Assembly: GCF_030711405.1 (NCBI RefSeq)
Contig: NZ_JAULSI010000009.1
Coordinates: 98,065 to 162,064, forward strand
Source: Massilia brevitalea
GTDB taxonomy: Bacteria; Pseudomonadota; Gammaproteobacteria; Burkholderiales; Burkholderiaceae_D
Length of the DNA stretch: 64,000 bases
Direction of reading: 5' to 3'
Shown here: positions 8,956 through 17,497 of the stretch, piece by piece
Layout: each line of letters opens with the position of its first letter
How positions within the stretch are numbered: position 1 is the first letter of the stretch
Program-made: the position numbers and the translations under genes
Notes under the pieces: generated by a model
What the model saw: only the letters and a program-made list of their open reading frames with translations
What the model was told of the DNA's origin: nothing
Databases searched by the model: none

Positions 8956-9135
8956 ATGCTGCACGAACCCGATGTACGCTCGATTACCCAGTATCACGAT
9001 GCGGTATTGCGGTTGTCCGCCAGCGACGGGCCGGTGCCGATCACGGGCCGCGGCGCCTGACCGGCCATCGCCGCGAACCACGAATTTAATCTGCTGCTGT
9101 GGCGAGAAGAAGACAAGTGCCGCGCTACCAGTACG
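8956..9135 (+). pseudogene. Remnant of a DUF4254 family gene
   Basis: An ATG at 8956 with a strong ribosome binding site (AGGAGG, 4 bases before) opens a reading frame of 34 codons, MLHEPDVRSITQYHDAVLRL..., ending at TGA 9058-9060. The same frame continues after the stop with AIAANHEFNLLLWREEDKCR. That looks like the conserved NH-x-FN-x-LW-x-EED block of DUF4254 proteins, which are usually about 200 residues. The rest is missing: the frame runs into the 3' end of the oppositely oriented GT9 gene. DUF4254 genes often sit beside glycosyltransferases. The piece is therefore a nonsense-mutated and truncated relic. The right boundary is approximate. Confidence 0.6.
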
Positions 9136-10177
9136 GCCACATTCCCGCCCTGCGCTGCCGGCTGGGGTCGGTCCCGGCCAGGAGCGCGCGTGCATGCTGG
9201 AGCACGGCGGCCGAGCGCTGCGCATCCGGGTCCCAGATGCAGCGGTGGTTGTCGCGGTCCAGCGGCGCGCGGCGCGCGATGTCGGCCTTGCTGAAGATGA
9301 CCACGCTTTTCAGGCGCAGGCCGGCGGCGATGTGCGACACGCCGGTATCGTTGCATACCAGCAGCCGGGCCTGCTTCATCAGCGCCGCCATCGCCCCGAT
9401 CGAGATCGGCGCGGCCGCATGCACGGCGCGCGCCTGCATGTGGCTCGCCACTTCGCCGGCCAGGTCGGCTTCGTCGGCGGAACCGGTCAGCACCACGTCG
9501 ACCCCGAATTCGGCGGCCAGGCGGTCTGCCACTTCGGCGAAGCGGCGCGCTGGCCAGCACTTGTCGCGCTTGCGCGCGCCGGGATGCACGCAGATATAGC
9601 CGCCGGGTTTCAGGCCAGCGGCGATGCCGCTCGCTTCCAGTTCCTGCCGGTCTTCCGGAGCCAGCGGAAATTCCAGGTAGTCGCCCACCGCGCTGGCGCC
9701 CAGCCGCCCGACCAGTTGCAGCAGCCGGTCGGATTCCGCCCCGACCTCGGGGTAGGGAAACAGGAGAGTGCGCTCGGTGAGAACCGGTTTACCCTGGCAG
9801 TGGCCGGCCATGGCGTGGGCGCCGAAGCCGGCCACGATCTCGTTGCTGATGCCGCCATTGCCGTGCAGTTGCAGCGCCAGCGTGAAGCCGCGCGCGCCCA
9901 TGCCGGCATAGAAGGGCGTCAGTTCCTCGTGCCGCACCGGCTGCTCGGGCAGCAGCGGGTGGCCGGGGAAGGGCAGGAAATCGTCGATGTAGTGGCGAAA
10001 GCGCGCGGCGAACTGGCCCGCCCAGGGCAGGCCGACCAGGGTGATGCGCGCACGCGGCAGCGCCGTGCGCAGCGCGCGCAGGGCGGGTACCGCGCACAGC
10101 ATGCCGCCCAGGTGCAGGGCGCGGAACACGGCCACGGAACCGATGTCGAGCCGGTGGAAAAGCGGACGGCGTTGCAC
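9125..10177 (-). CDS. Glycosyltransferase family 9 (heptosyltransferase-like)
   Basis: The 350-residue protein starts at a GTG preceded by GAGGAGG four bases upstream; this is preferred over the upstream in-frame start, which lacks a binding site. The N-terminal nucleotide-binding half begins IGSVAVFRALHLGGMLCAVPALRALR. The C-terminal half has YICVHPGARKRDKCWP and the donor-site stretch VCNDTGVSHIAAGL. These are hallmarks of GT9, the ADP-heptose:LPS heptosyltransferases. The enzyme would act at the cytoplasmic face of the inner membrane on LPS core or a related glycan. The neighbouring DUF4254 relic supports an original surface-glycan context. The acceptor is unknown. Confidence 0.85.
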   Translation of the reverse strand: MQRRPLFHRLDIGSVAVFRALHLGGMLCAVPALRALRTALPRARITLVGLPWAGQFAARFRHYIDDFLPFPGHPLLPEQPVRHEELTPFYAGMGARGFTLALQLHGNGGISNEIVAGFGAHAMAGHCQGKPVLTERTLLFPYPEVGAESDRLLQLVGRLGASAVGDYLEFPLAPEDRQELEASGIAAGLKPGGYICVHPGARKRDKCWPARRFAEVADRLAAEFGVDVVLTGSADEADLAGEVASHMQARAVHAAAPISIGAMAALMKQARLLVCNDTGVSHIAAGLRLKSVVIFSKADIARRAPLDRDNHRCIWDPDAQRSAAVLQHARALLAGTDPSRQRRAGMWPYW

Positions 10178-10319
10178 GGTGCCTCCTCGATTGGATGAGC
10201 AGTCCCGTCTACTTGGAGCACGCTGCGCTGCGATTAGTTCGGCACGGTTTTCAAACAGGCGCGGGCGGACGCGCACGGCTCGCGGTATCATGAAAACACC
10301 TTCTCATCCGAGTCCTTCC

Positions 10320-11138
10320 ATGCTGCATACGCCTTCCACTTTCACGGCGCTGATGGCGCCGCAAGCCCATCCCGATCCGCTTACCTTCCTGTTCCATGGG
10401 GGCCGCCTGCTGGTGCGCGAGCACGACCTGGCGCTGCCCGACGCCGCGGCGCTGGCCACGCTGGCCCTCGATCCGGCGCACATGCAGCCGGTCGGCTTGT
10501 TGGGTGAGCGCTATTGCCAGGCCGGATGGAGCGAAGGAGATGCCGTGCCGCCGGGCCATGCCTGGCGCGGCCTGCGTTCGCTGTTCGGCGAGATGGATGA
10601 GGAATGGCTCGGCGTGGCCGGGCGCGCGGCCCAGATCGCCGAATGGGCGCGCACCCACCGCTACTGCGGCGCCTGTGCGCATCCCATGGAACGCCTGAAG
10701 CACGAGCGCAGCTTCAAGTGCACCCATTGCGGCCACCTGGCCTACCCGCGCATTTCGCCGGCGATGATGGTCCTGATCAAGAAGGACGACAAGGTGCTGC
10801 TGGCGCTGCACCACGCCTCGGCGGCGAAGCGCTTCACGCCGCTGGCCGGTTTCCTGGAGGCGGGCGAGTCGATCGAGGAAGCGATCCACCGCGAAGTGAT
10901 GGAAGAGGTGGGCTTGCGGGTGACGAATCTGCAGTATTTCGCCAGCCAGTCCTGGCCTTTCCCGCATTCGCTGATGATCGCCTTTACCGCCGATTACGCC
11001 GGCGGCGAGATCCGCGTGGATGCCAGCGAGCTTGCCGAGGCGCGCTGGTTCGGACCAAGCGACGAATGGCCGGAGCGCGTGCCGCACATCTCGGTGTCGA
11101 GTGTGCTGGTGGACGCGCACCGGCCTGTTGGTCGCTAG
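10320..11138 (+). CDS. nudC: NAD(+)/NADH diphosphatase, Nudix hydrolase NudC
   Basis: The 272-residue protein has an N-terminal domain, a four-Cys zinc ribbon (YCGACAHP ... FKCTHCGH), and a complete Nudix box (GFLEAGESIEEAIHREVMEEVG). The NudC-specific motif after it reads SQSWPFPHS, with Ser where Pro is usual. NudC splits NAD(H) into NMN(H) and AMP and removes NAD caps from RNA. An ATG at 10,290 would add ten residues; the start at 10,320 better fits family N-termini, but neither has a clear binding site. The stop codon overlaps that of the next, convergent gene by three bases. Confidence 0.9.
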   Translation: MLHTPSTFTALMAPQAHPDPLTFLFHGGRLLVREHDLALPDAAALATLALDPAHMQPVGLLGERYCQAGWSEGDAVPPGHAWRGLRSLFGEMDEEWLGVAGRAAQIAEWARTHRYCGACAHPMERLKHERSFKCTHCGHLAYPRISPAMMVLIKKDDKVLLALHHASAAKRFTPLAGFLEAGESIEEAIHREVMEEVGLRVTNLQYFASQSWPFPHSLMIAFTADYAGGEIRVDASELAEARWFGPSDEWPERVPHISVSSVLVDAHRPVGR

Positions 11139-12055
11139 GTCTCGGTCGCCGCCGGTAAAGCCGGCGCCGTACGCACCTGGACCAACGGAACGGCCGCGTT
11201 CACTGGAATGGAAGCAGGCAGCGTGCGCGGCGCTTCTTCCGGCCGCGCGCCAGTCCCGCGCAATTGTACTGCCCGCTGCAACAAATCGAACCAGAACGGC
11301 GCACCGAACAGGGTGGTGGCCGTCGTGATCAGCCACCCGGCCGCCTGCAGGGCAAAGGCGGAATCCCACACCGGCGGGAAACTCGTCCAGCCGATCGGCA
11401 GCGCCCACAGTTTGCCCAGGGTGGCGGCGTCGAGGGCGCCGGGCACGGCGTCGATGTGGGCCGCCAGCTGGGGCTGCTGCCAGAGGGTGCGGAACAGGGA
11501 GATGCTGTCGATGTTGAACATGATCGCCAGCAGCAGCGACAGCAGCAGCGAGATCAGCAGCTGGCGCCGTTTATAGGCGCCGGACACGCGTTCCATGGCG
11601 TTGTCGAACCAGCCCGCCACCAGCGCCTGGAAGCGCTCCAGGTCGCCGCCGGCGCGCGCGTACAGCGCATGCAGGGCGCGCCGCACCTGCGGGTCGGCAA
11701 TGGCGTCGATGTCGGCGCCCAGGCGCGCGAAATCGCCGGGGACGCGCTGGATGCTGTCGATCAGCGCAATCGCGAACTGCGCCGGTTCGATGTAGGATGG
11801 ACGGGCCGCGAGGTGGCGCTCGTCGACCGGCGTGCCGTTGCTGTGCGGATTGACCAGCGGATGCGCGTAGACCATTTGCGCCAGGGCGTCGAAACGCGGG
11901 TCGTTGAGCATGCTCTTGATGCCGGCCAGCAGGGTGTCGGCGCGCAGCCGGAATGCCGCCGCCAGCGCTTCCTGCAAGGTGGCGACGATCAGCGCCACGG
12001 TGCCGTAACAGAACGTCAATCCAATTGCCAATTCGAGTACCGAGCTGCCAAACAT
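11135..12055 (-). CDS. Membrane protein of unknown function
   Basis: The 306-residue protein starts at 12,055, where GGGAGG precedes the ATG. A first membrane helix (VLELAIGLTFCYGTVALIVATLQ) is followed by a soluble stretch of about 120 residues, then a helix LLISLLLSLLLAIMFNI near 175 and another (LQAAGWLITTATTLFGAPFWF) near 255. The C-terminal 40 residues are Pro/Ala-rich. I do not recognise the family. The topology suggests an inner-membrane protein with a central cytoplasmic or periplasmic domain. It overlaps the nudC stop codon in a convergent arrangement. Confidence 0.6.
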   Translation of the reverse strand: MFGSSVLELAIGLTFCYGTVALIVATLQEALAAAFRLRADTLLAGIKSMLNDPRFDALAQMVYAHPLVNPHSNGTPVDERHLAARPSYIEPAQFAIALIDSIQRVPGDFARLGADIDAIADPQVRRALHALYARAGGDLERFQALVAGWFDNAMERVSGAYKRRQLLISLLLSLLLAIMFNIDSISLFRTLWQQPQLAAHIDAVPGALDAATLGKLWALPIGWTSFPPVWDSAFALQAAGWLITTATTLFGAPFWFDLLQRAVQLRGTGARPEEAPRTLPASIPVNAAVPLVQVRTAPALPAATET

Positions 12056-12199
12056 AGCGCCTCCCTTTAGCATGAAAACCCATTCACGCTAGCGCATCCG
12101 CGCAACAGAGGAGTCCGTTTTGCTCAAGAAATCGGCAGGCGCCGGAAGCATCCGCGCATTTTCTATATACTGGCGGCAATCGTATTTTTAGGGTATTTC

Positions 12200-12766
12200 A
12201 TGTCTGACAAAGAAGCATTTACCGAACAGGATTGGCGCCGTCTGCTGACCAGCCTCGGTGAAGATCCCGACCGTCCCGGCCTGCACGAAACGCCTGCGCG
12301 CGTTGCCAAGGCCTGGAAACACTGGACCTCCGGCTACGGCCAGGATCCAGTCGAAGTCCTGAAGGCCTTCGAGGATGGCGCGGAGCAGTACAACGAACTG
12401 ATCGTGGTGCGCGGCATCCCGGTCTACAGCCATTGCGAGCACCACCTGGCGCCGTTCTTCGGCAAGGCCACGGTCGGCTATGTACCAAATGGCAAGATCG
12501 TCGGGCTGTCGAAGCTGACCCGCCTGGTCGACATCTTCTCGAAGCGCCTGCAGGTGCAGGAACGCATGACCATGCAAATCGCCAACGCGCTGATGGAAGT
12601 GCTGGAACCGAAAGCCGTGGGCGTGGTCGTCAAGTGCCGTCACATGTGCATGGAAAGCCGCGGCATCCGTACCCAGGGCGAGGAAACCATTACCTCGGCC
12701 ATGCTGGGCGAACTGCAGCCGAACCTGGCGCTGCGCACCGAGTTCCTGGCGCTGGCACGCGACTAA
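12200..12766 (+). CDS. folE: GTP cyclohydrolase I (FolE)
   Basis: The 188-residue protein converts GTP to 7,8-dihydroneopterin triphosphate, the first step to tetrahydrofolate and pterins. The zinc ligands are visible in YSHCEHHLAPF (Cys and His) and CRHMCMESRG (Cys). GLSKLTRLVDIFSKRLQVQER is the conserved substrate-binding region. Length and sequence are those of the usual homodecameric bacterial enzyme. The ATG follows AGGGTATTTC. It is a single-gene unit with about 145 bases upstream; TATACT at about 12,164 could be a -10 element, but no good -35 is seen. Confidence 0.97.
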   Translation: MSDKEAFTEQDWRRLLTSLGEDPDRPGLHETPARVAKAWKHWTSGYGQDPVEVLKAFEDGAEQYNELIVVRGIPVYSHCEHHLAPFFGKATVGYVPNGKIVGLSKLTRLVDIFSKRLQVQERMTMQIANALMEVLEPKAVGVVVKCRHMCMESRGIRTQGEETITSAMLGELQPNLALRTEFLALARD

Positions 12767-13216
12767 ATCACGGGCCGTCCCGGCTCGCCAGGAACCTGTT
12801 CATTAACTTCGCCCTCAGACCCTGGTCGAACTTCATGTTCTCATAAGTGTCGAATGAAGAACATGAAAAGCACCATTTGAATTGGACACGCAGCGACATT
12901 GCTCGGGATTACGGACAAGATGCTGCAGCGCTGCGAGCGCGAGGGGGCTGATCCCGGCGGTGCGAACCACAACCGCGGCGTCAACGCGGCAGTCAATTTT
13001 GAGCGGCTCGCCACCGCTGCCCTCCAGGCAGGACAGGCGCTACCCGTGGCGAGTCCAGCGGCGACGCTGGACACTGCCGCCGGCCAGTCACCGGCGGGAG
13101 GTGGGAAAGTAACGCCTGTCAGGTACGAACACGGTCGGTAGGACGGTTCGGGGCAGGAAGAGAACGCTGCACACTTTTGTGTACGTTCTCGCTAGCAGAT
13201 TTAGGGGGCGAACGTG
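12767..13216. other. Intergenic region with no supportable gene
   Basis: About 450 bases between folE and the DUF4096 ORF. Short open frames on both strands (for example 12,899-13,141 on plus) have no ribosome binding site and match nothing I recognise. The only structure is an inverted repeat at 13,160-13,190. The region may be decayed mobile-element DNA, given the transposase-like ORF next to it. Confidence 0.5.
13160..13190. repeat. Inverted repeat upstream of DUF4096 ORF
   Basis: GAGAACG (13160-13166) and CGTTCTC (13184-13190) are exact complements. Inside them ACAC-TTTT-GTGT forms a second stem. The hairpin lies 27 bases before the ORF start. It could be an operator, an mRNA hairpin, or a relic of an insertion-sequence end. 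Confidence 0.6.
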
Positions 13217-13540
13217 ATGGCCCGGCCCGAATTCCCCAGCGACATTGGGCGCGAGCAGTTCGAGCTCGTGCGCGACACACTTGAAGCGGCGCGCCGCAAG
13301 ACGCGTCCGCGCAAGCACGATCTGTACGACGTGTACTGCGCCGTGCTCTGGTTCCTGCACACGGGCGCCGCCTGGCGCAGCCTGCCGCGCGATTTTCCGC
13401 CCTGGCGCACCGTGCACGAATACTTCACGCAATGGACCATGCTGCGCAACGGCGAGCGCTCCCTGCTCGAGCAGACGCTCGACACGCTCGGGCGCGACGT
13501 CGAGCTGGCCCAGTTGCAGCGGCTGATGCGGCCCCGTTAG
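13217..13540 (+). CDS. Solo DUF4096 transposase-like protein (IS5/IS402-type N-terminal part)
   Basis: The 107-residue product has the DUF4096 pattern of IS402-group transposases: RKHDLYDVYCAVLWFLHTGAAWRSLPRDFPPW followed by VHEYFTQW. In intact elements this domain is followed by a DDE catalytic domain, often through a frameshift. Here no DDE domain is found in the 180 bases downstream, and the gene ends at TAG. A GTG two codon positions earlier (13,214) is an alternative start; GGGGGCG precedes both. It is either a truncated transposase or a domesticated stand-alone DNA-binding domain. Confidence 0.65.
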   Translation: MARPEFPSDIGREQFELVRDTLEAARRKTRPRKHDLYDVYCAVLWFLHTGAAWRSLPRDFPPWRTVHEYFTQWTMLRNGERSLLEQTLDTLGRDVELAQLQRLMRPR

Positions 13541-13723
13541 GCCAGCTCAGCGGTGTGGCGTGTTTGCGCCGACATTGTATAAACTGATAACAACAGCGGT
13601 CGCACCAACCTGTGCTGCGCAGTCAATTTCTGCCTTGTCACATTCTGTTGCGATTTCAAACCGTGCGCGCCAAACGGCTGAGCTACGCTGGAGCGATTGT
13701 TTTCCATTCAAGCCGGCGCCCCG

Positions 13724-14332
13724 ATGTTCGACCAACTCAACCTGTACCTGTTTTCACTGATCAATTCCGCTCCCGGCCTGGAAGGCTGGCGCCTGCATGG
13801 GGCCGTATTTGCCGCTGAATGGGTGATCATGATCCTGCCGCTCGGCCTGGTGCTGATGTGGATGAACGGCGATACCGCCGGGCGCGAAGCGGCCGTGCGC
13901 GCGTTCATGGCCGCCGTGATCGCCCTGACGCTCAACAAGATGATCGGCCTGGCCTGGTTCCATCCGCGTCCCTTCATGGCCGAGGTCGGGCAGACCTTCA
14001 TGTTCCACGCACCGGACTCGTCCTTCCCGAGCGACCACGGCACCAGCATGTTCTCGGTGGCGCTGGCGCTGGCCTTCGGTCCCCTGATCGCGGCACGGCG
14101 CTTCGGCATTGCCTTGCTGGCGCTGGGCGTGGTCGTGGCCTGGGCGCGCGTGTTCCTGGGTGTGCATTGGCCGCTGGACATGGCCGGGGCCCTGGTCACG
14201 TCGGGCGTGGCGGCCGTGCTGGTGAATACCCGCACCGGGCAGGCGCTGGCGGCGCTGGTGGTACCGCAGATGCAGGTAGTGTATCGGCGCGTATTGCGCA
14301 CGCCAATCAAGCGCGGCTGGCTGCGTCCCTAG
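13724..14332 (+). CDS. PAP2-type phosphatase (undecaprenyl-diphosphatase-like)
   Basis: The 202-residue inner-membrane protein has the three phosphatase signature motifs in order: K-x-x-x-x-x-x-x-RP (NKMIGLAWFHPRPF), PSDH (SSFPSDHGTSMFS) and the R-x5-H-x3-D motif (ARVFLGVHWPLDM). Several hydrophobic helices surround them. BcrC-type relatives dephosphorylate undecaprenyl pyrophosphate to recycle the carrier lipid for peptidoglycan, and some confer bacitracin tolerance. The start at 13,724 is chosen over one nine codons upstream because family members begin near MFDQLNLYLFSLINS. It is monocistronic. Confidence 0.85.
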   Translation: MFDQLNLYLFSLINSAPGLEGWRLHGAVFAAEWVIMILPLGLVLMWMNGDTAGREAAVRAFMAAVIALTLNKMIGLAWFHPRPFMAEVGQTFMFHAPDSSFPSDHGTSMFSVALALAFGPLIAARRFGIALLALGVVVAWARVFLGVHWPLDMAGALVTSGVAAVLVNTRTGQALAALVVPQMQVVYRRVLRTPIKRGWLRP

Positions 14333-14351
14333 CGATCTCTGAAAGACCAGC

Positions 14352-14756
14352 TTACTCCTTCGGCGCTTCCGCCTCTTCGAACACCAGGTTATTGTTGTCG
14401 TCGAAGTGGAACAGGCCGAGCGGCTGCCCGGTCACCTGTTCCGGTTCTTCCATCTGGCTGCAGCCTCCGGTTTCGAAGCGCCAGGCCGTATCGCCGGAAC
14501 GGATCGTATAGACATTGTCGCCAGAGCCGAACAATTCGAGTTCCACATCCGACACCGGCATCTTGCCCAGCGCGAAGCGGCGCTGGCAATCGGGCATGCG
14601 CGCCGCGATCAGGTCCAGCGTCACTTCCTTCTTCCAGAACTGCTCCTGCACCGCGCGCACGGTCAGCGCATGCGTGTTGCCCTCGATGTAATACGTGGCC
14701 GAGTCGTCGACGCAGCCGGCCAGCAGCAGGGGAGTCAGTAGGAGAAGTTTTCGCAT
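14352..14756 (-). CDS. Small lipoprotein of unknown function
   Basis: The 134-residue protein has a short signal peptide and lipobox (MRKLLLLTPLLLAGC), so it should be lipidated at Cys15. The mature part has two further cysteines and an acidic C-terminus. I recognise no domain. The start at 14,756 is chosen because it begins the signal peptide; an ATG nine codons upstream would spoil it. It converges with the PAP2 gene. Confidence 0.7.
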   Translation of the reverse strand: MRKLLLLTPLLLAGCVDDSATYYIEGNTHALTVRAVQEQFWKKEVTLDLIAARMPDCQRRFALGKMPVSDVELELFGSGDNVYTIRSGDTAWRFETGGCSQMEEPEQVTGQPLGLFHFDDNNNLVFEEAEAPKE

Positions 14757-14891
14757 GCAAGGTTCCATGGTCCGGCGCGACATAGCGCCTCAGCCAGTAT
14801 AGAACGGCCGCTCCGCACGCCGCAACTGCGCAGGCGAATCCTCTCGAAGGCCGCGCTTTGCGCATGTCGGGCATGCGTCGCTGGCGCTTGT

Positions 14892-16337
14892 TTATTCTCC
14901 GGCCTTTTCCCAGCCGCCACCCAGCGCCAGGAACAGCGCTACCTGGTCGCTCGTCAGCTTCGCATCCGATGCCGCTACCGACGCCTGTGCCGACGCCAGC
15001 GTGCGCTCCGCATCCAGCGTGGTCAGGAAATCCGTGCGCCCAAACCGGTACAGCCTGGCCGCCTGGTTCGACGCCAGCGCACTCTGGTCGCGCGCCGCCT
15101 TCAGGGCCGCATTCCGGTCCAGCTCACGCGCATACGACGTCAGGGCCGTCTCGGTCTCGCGCAAGGCGTTCAGCACCACGCCGTCGAAACGCGCCAGCGA
15201 TGCCGCCGTGCTCGCCTCGGCCTGCTCGATGCGCACGCGCGCTGTGCCGGTCGAGGGAATGGTCCAGGAAATCAGCGGTCCCAGGCTGTAGCGGAAGGTA
15301 TTGCCTTCGCCAAGTCCCGACAAACCGCCGCTGCTGCCCGCCGTCAGTCCGAGACTGATCTGCGGATACAGGTCCGCCGTCGCTACGCCGATGCGCGCCG
15401 TGGCGCCCGCCAGCGTGCGCTCGGCCTGGCGGATATCCGGGCGCCGGCGCAGCAGGGCCCCGCCATCGCCCACAGGAATCGTCGCCGCCAGTTGCGGCAC
15501 TGTCACGCATTGCGCCACCGACTTCGGGAAGTTGCCCGGTGTTTCGCCGGTGAGCACCGCCAGCCGGTACAGGGCCGTGCGGCGCTGCGCCGCCAGCGGC
15601 GGCAGGGCCGCGCGCAATTGTTCCAGCTGACCCAGCGCACGGCTGTTGTCGAGCGCCATGCCGCGTCCCAGTTTCACGCGCTGCGCAGTGGAATCGGCAA
15701 ACTTGCGCTGCAGGTCGACCGATTGCTGGGCAATCGCGATCTGCTGCCCGGCCGAGCAAGCCTCGGCGTAGGCGCGCGCCGTGTCGGCGGCTACCGTTAC
15801 CCGGGTCAGATCGAGTGCTGCCTGGGCCACTTCGGTATCGGCGCCGGCCGCTTCCACAGCGCGGCGGATCTTGCCGAACAAATCGAGCTGGTAAGACACG
15901 TGCAGGCCGGTGTCGTAGGTAGCGCGGTCCGCCATCGAGCCAGGCACGCCATTCGCGGCGCCGGATGCGCGGCCGTACGCCGGAGCGGCCGACACGCTGG
16001 CTTCCGGCCGGCGCAGTTCTTCCGCTTCCGACAGCACGGCGCGGGCGCGCGCCAGGTTGGCGGCGGCCACGCGCAGATCGGTGTTGGCGGCAAACGCCTT
16101 ATCGACCAGTCCGTCCAGCGTGCTGTCATGGTACAGGCGCCACCATTGCTCCGGCAGCGCTGCGGACTGGAAGGCCGGTTCGGCAGCGCCGACAAACGGC
16201 GCCGCCGCATCGGGACGCTTCACGGCAGCCTCGTCCGGCACATGGTAGTTGGGGCCGACGGTGGTAGTGCAGGCGCTCACGGCCAACAATGCCGCGACCG
16301 CCGCCGCTTTCAAGGGAAAAGTTCGATAGTCCATCAT
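14892..16337 (-). CDS. NodT-family outer membrane efflux lipoprotein (OprM/TolC-like)
   Basis: The 481-residue protein has a lipoprotein signal ending in LLAVSAC. Two outer-membrane-efflux repeats follow, with long helices rich in Ala, Arg and Glu. RRPDIRQAERTLAGATARIGVATADLYPQ is the diagnostic NodT/OMF stretch. It forms the trimeric outer-membrane channel of a tripartite pump. The start is one of three clustered codons just downstream of the hlyD-like stop; the ATG at 16,337 is taken. It is the last gene of the five-gene efflux operon. Confidence 0.93.
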   Translation of the reverse strand: MMDYRTFPLKAAAVAALLAVSACTTTVGPNYHVPDEAAVKRPDAAAPFVGAAEPAFQSAALPEQWWRLYHDSTLDGLVDKAFAANTDLRVAAANLARARAVLSEAEELRRPEASVSAAPAYGRASGAANGVPGSMADRATYDTGLHVSYQLDLFGKIRRAVEAAGADTEVAQAALDLTRVTVAADTARAYAEACSAGQQIAIAQQSVDLQRKFADSTAQRVKLGRGMALDNSRALGQLEQLRAALPPLAAQRRTALYRLAVLTGETPGNFPKSVAQCVTVPQLAATIPVGDGGALLRRRPDIRQAERTLAGATARIGVATADLYPQISLGLTAGSSGGLSGLGEGNTFRYSLGPLISWTIPSTGTARVRIEQAEASTAASLARFDGVVLNALRETETALTSYARELDRNAALKAARDQSALASNQAARLYRFGRTDFLTTLDAERTLASAQASVAASDAKLTSDQVALFLALGGGWEKAGE

Positions 16338-16347
16338 GATCAAGCCA

Positions 16348-17277
16348 TCAGTTTTTCAGCGAACCTGGCGCCGCCATTGCTTGTGCACGGGGAGCAGGCC
16401 TGGCTTCGCCCGGCAACACCTGCACGGTGGCGGTCTGGCCGGCGACCAGGCGCACGTTGGCGGGCACCGGATCGAGCGCCACGCGCACCGGAATGCGCTG
16501 CGCCAGGCGGACCCAGTTGAAGGTCGGGTTAATGTTTGGCAGCAGGTTGGTGCCGGTGGTGCGGTCGCGGTCGGAAATCCCTTCGGCAAAGCTTTCCACG
16601 TGGCCGCCGAGCTTTTGCTGCGCGCCCATCAGGGACACGGTCACGCGGTCGCCCAGGTGGATCATCGGCAGCTTGGTTTCTTCGAAATAGCCTTCGACGT
16701 AAAAGGAGCCGCGGTCGACCAGGGCCATCACCGGATGGCTGGCGCTGACGTAAGCGCCCGGCCGCAAATCGAGATTCGTGACGAAACCGTTGACTACCGA
16801 TTTCACCTGCGTGCGTTCCAGGTTCAGCCTGGCAGTGTCGCGATTGACGACCGCCTGGGCCAGCGCGGCGCGCGCCGTTTCCACGCGCGACTGGCCTTGC
16901 TCGCGGGTCTCAAGCGCCACCAGGTCGTCGAGCTGGACGTTGCGCCGCGATTCGCGCTGGGCCTGGTTCAACGCGGCCTGGGCCGATTGCTCGGCGGCTT
17001 CGGCCTGGCGCAGGGCCAGCTCGAAACGCGCGCGGTCGACTTCGAACAGCAAATCGCCCGCATTCACCTGCTGGTTGTCGTGCACGTACACCTTGGTCAC
17101 CTGGCCGGTGACGTCGGGCGCGACCTGCACCACATAGGCCTTGACGCGGCCGTCGCGGGTCCAGGGTTCGACTTCGTAATGGCGCCACAATTGCCAGCCC
17201 GCATACACGGCGCCGGCGGCGGCGATCAGGGTAATAGCGACCCGGCCCACTGCCGGAAGAGAAAATTTCTTGAACAT
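16348..17277 (-). CDS. HlyD/EmrA-type membrane fusion protein
   Basis: The 309-residue periplasmic adaptor starts at 17,277. It has an N-terminal membrane anchor (VAITLIAAAGAVYAGWQLW) and a lipoyl/barrel segment (TRDGRVKAYVVQVAPDVTGQV). A coiled-coil hairpin at about 95-150 and a beta-barrel domain follow. It links an inner-membrane exporter to the NodT-type channel. The pattern WTRDGRVKA...APDVTG is typical of AaeA-like adaptors paired with FUSC proteins. It lies 13 bases after the DUF1656 gene. Confidence 0.93.
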   Translation of the reverse strand: MFKKFSLPAVGRVAITLIAAAGAVYAGWQLWRHYEVEPWTRDGRVKAYVVQVAPDVTGQVTKVYVHDNQQVNAGDLLFEVDRARFELALRQAEAAEQSAQAALNQAQRESRRNVQLDDLVALETREQGQSRVETARAALAQAVVNRDTARLNLERTQVKSVVNGFVTNLDLRPGAYVSASHPVMALVDRGSFYVEGYFEETKLPMIHLGDRVTVSLMGAQQKLGGHVESFAEGISDRDRTTGTNLLPNINPTFNWVRLAQRIPVRVALDPVPANVRLVAGQTATVQVLPGEARPAPRAQAMAAPGSLKN

Positions 17278-17290
17278 GGTCAAAGTAAAT

Positions 17291-17497
17291 TCAGAACAGA
17301 TTGGAACCAAAGAACACCAGCGCGCCGAGCACGATGACGAATAGTGAAAAATCGAACAGCGCCGGATGCCAGATGTGGCGGTACAGGCCGGTGCGCGCGA
17401 GCACCCAGTTGAACAGGCGCGAGACCACGAGCGCGAGCAGGGCCAGCAGCAGCAGCGGGGGAACATAGATGCCGTAGAGGCTGACTTCGCCGATCAT
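17291..17497 (-). CDS. DUF1656 small membrane protein (AaeX-like)
   Basis: The 68-residue protein has two hydrophobic helices (VPPLLLLALLALVVSRLFNWV and FSLFVIVLGALVFFGSNLF). The start MIGEVSLYGIYVPP is a family signature. Small DUF1656 genes sit between FUSC and HlyD genes in aromatic-acid efflux operons. GAAGGAG precedes the ATG, which overlaps the FUSC stop codon by four bases. Confidence 0.9.
   Translation of the reverse strand: MIGEVSLYGIYVPPLLLLALLALVVSRLFNWVLARTGLYRHIWHPALFDFSLFVIVLGALVFFGSNLF

Noticed and set aside
12899..13141. 80-codon plus-strand open frame between folE and the DUF4096 ORF
   Set aside because: It has a TTG-type start with no ribosome binding site, and no recognisable domain; a minus-strand frame of similar length overlaps it. 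Not supportable as a gene.
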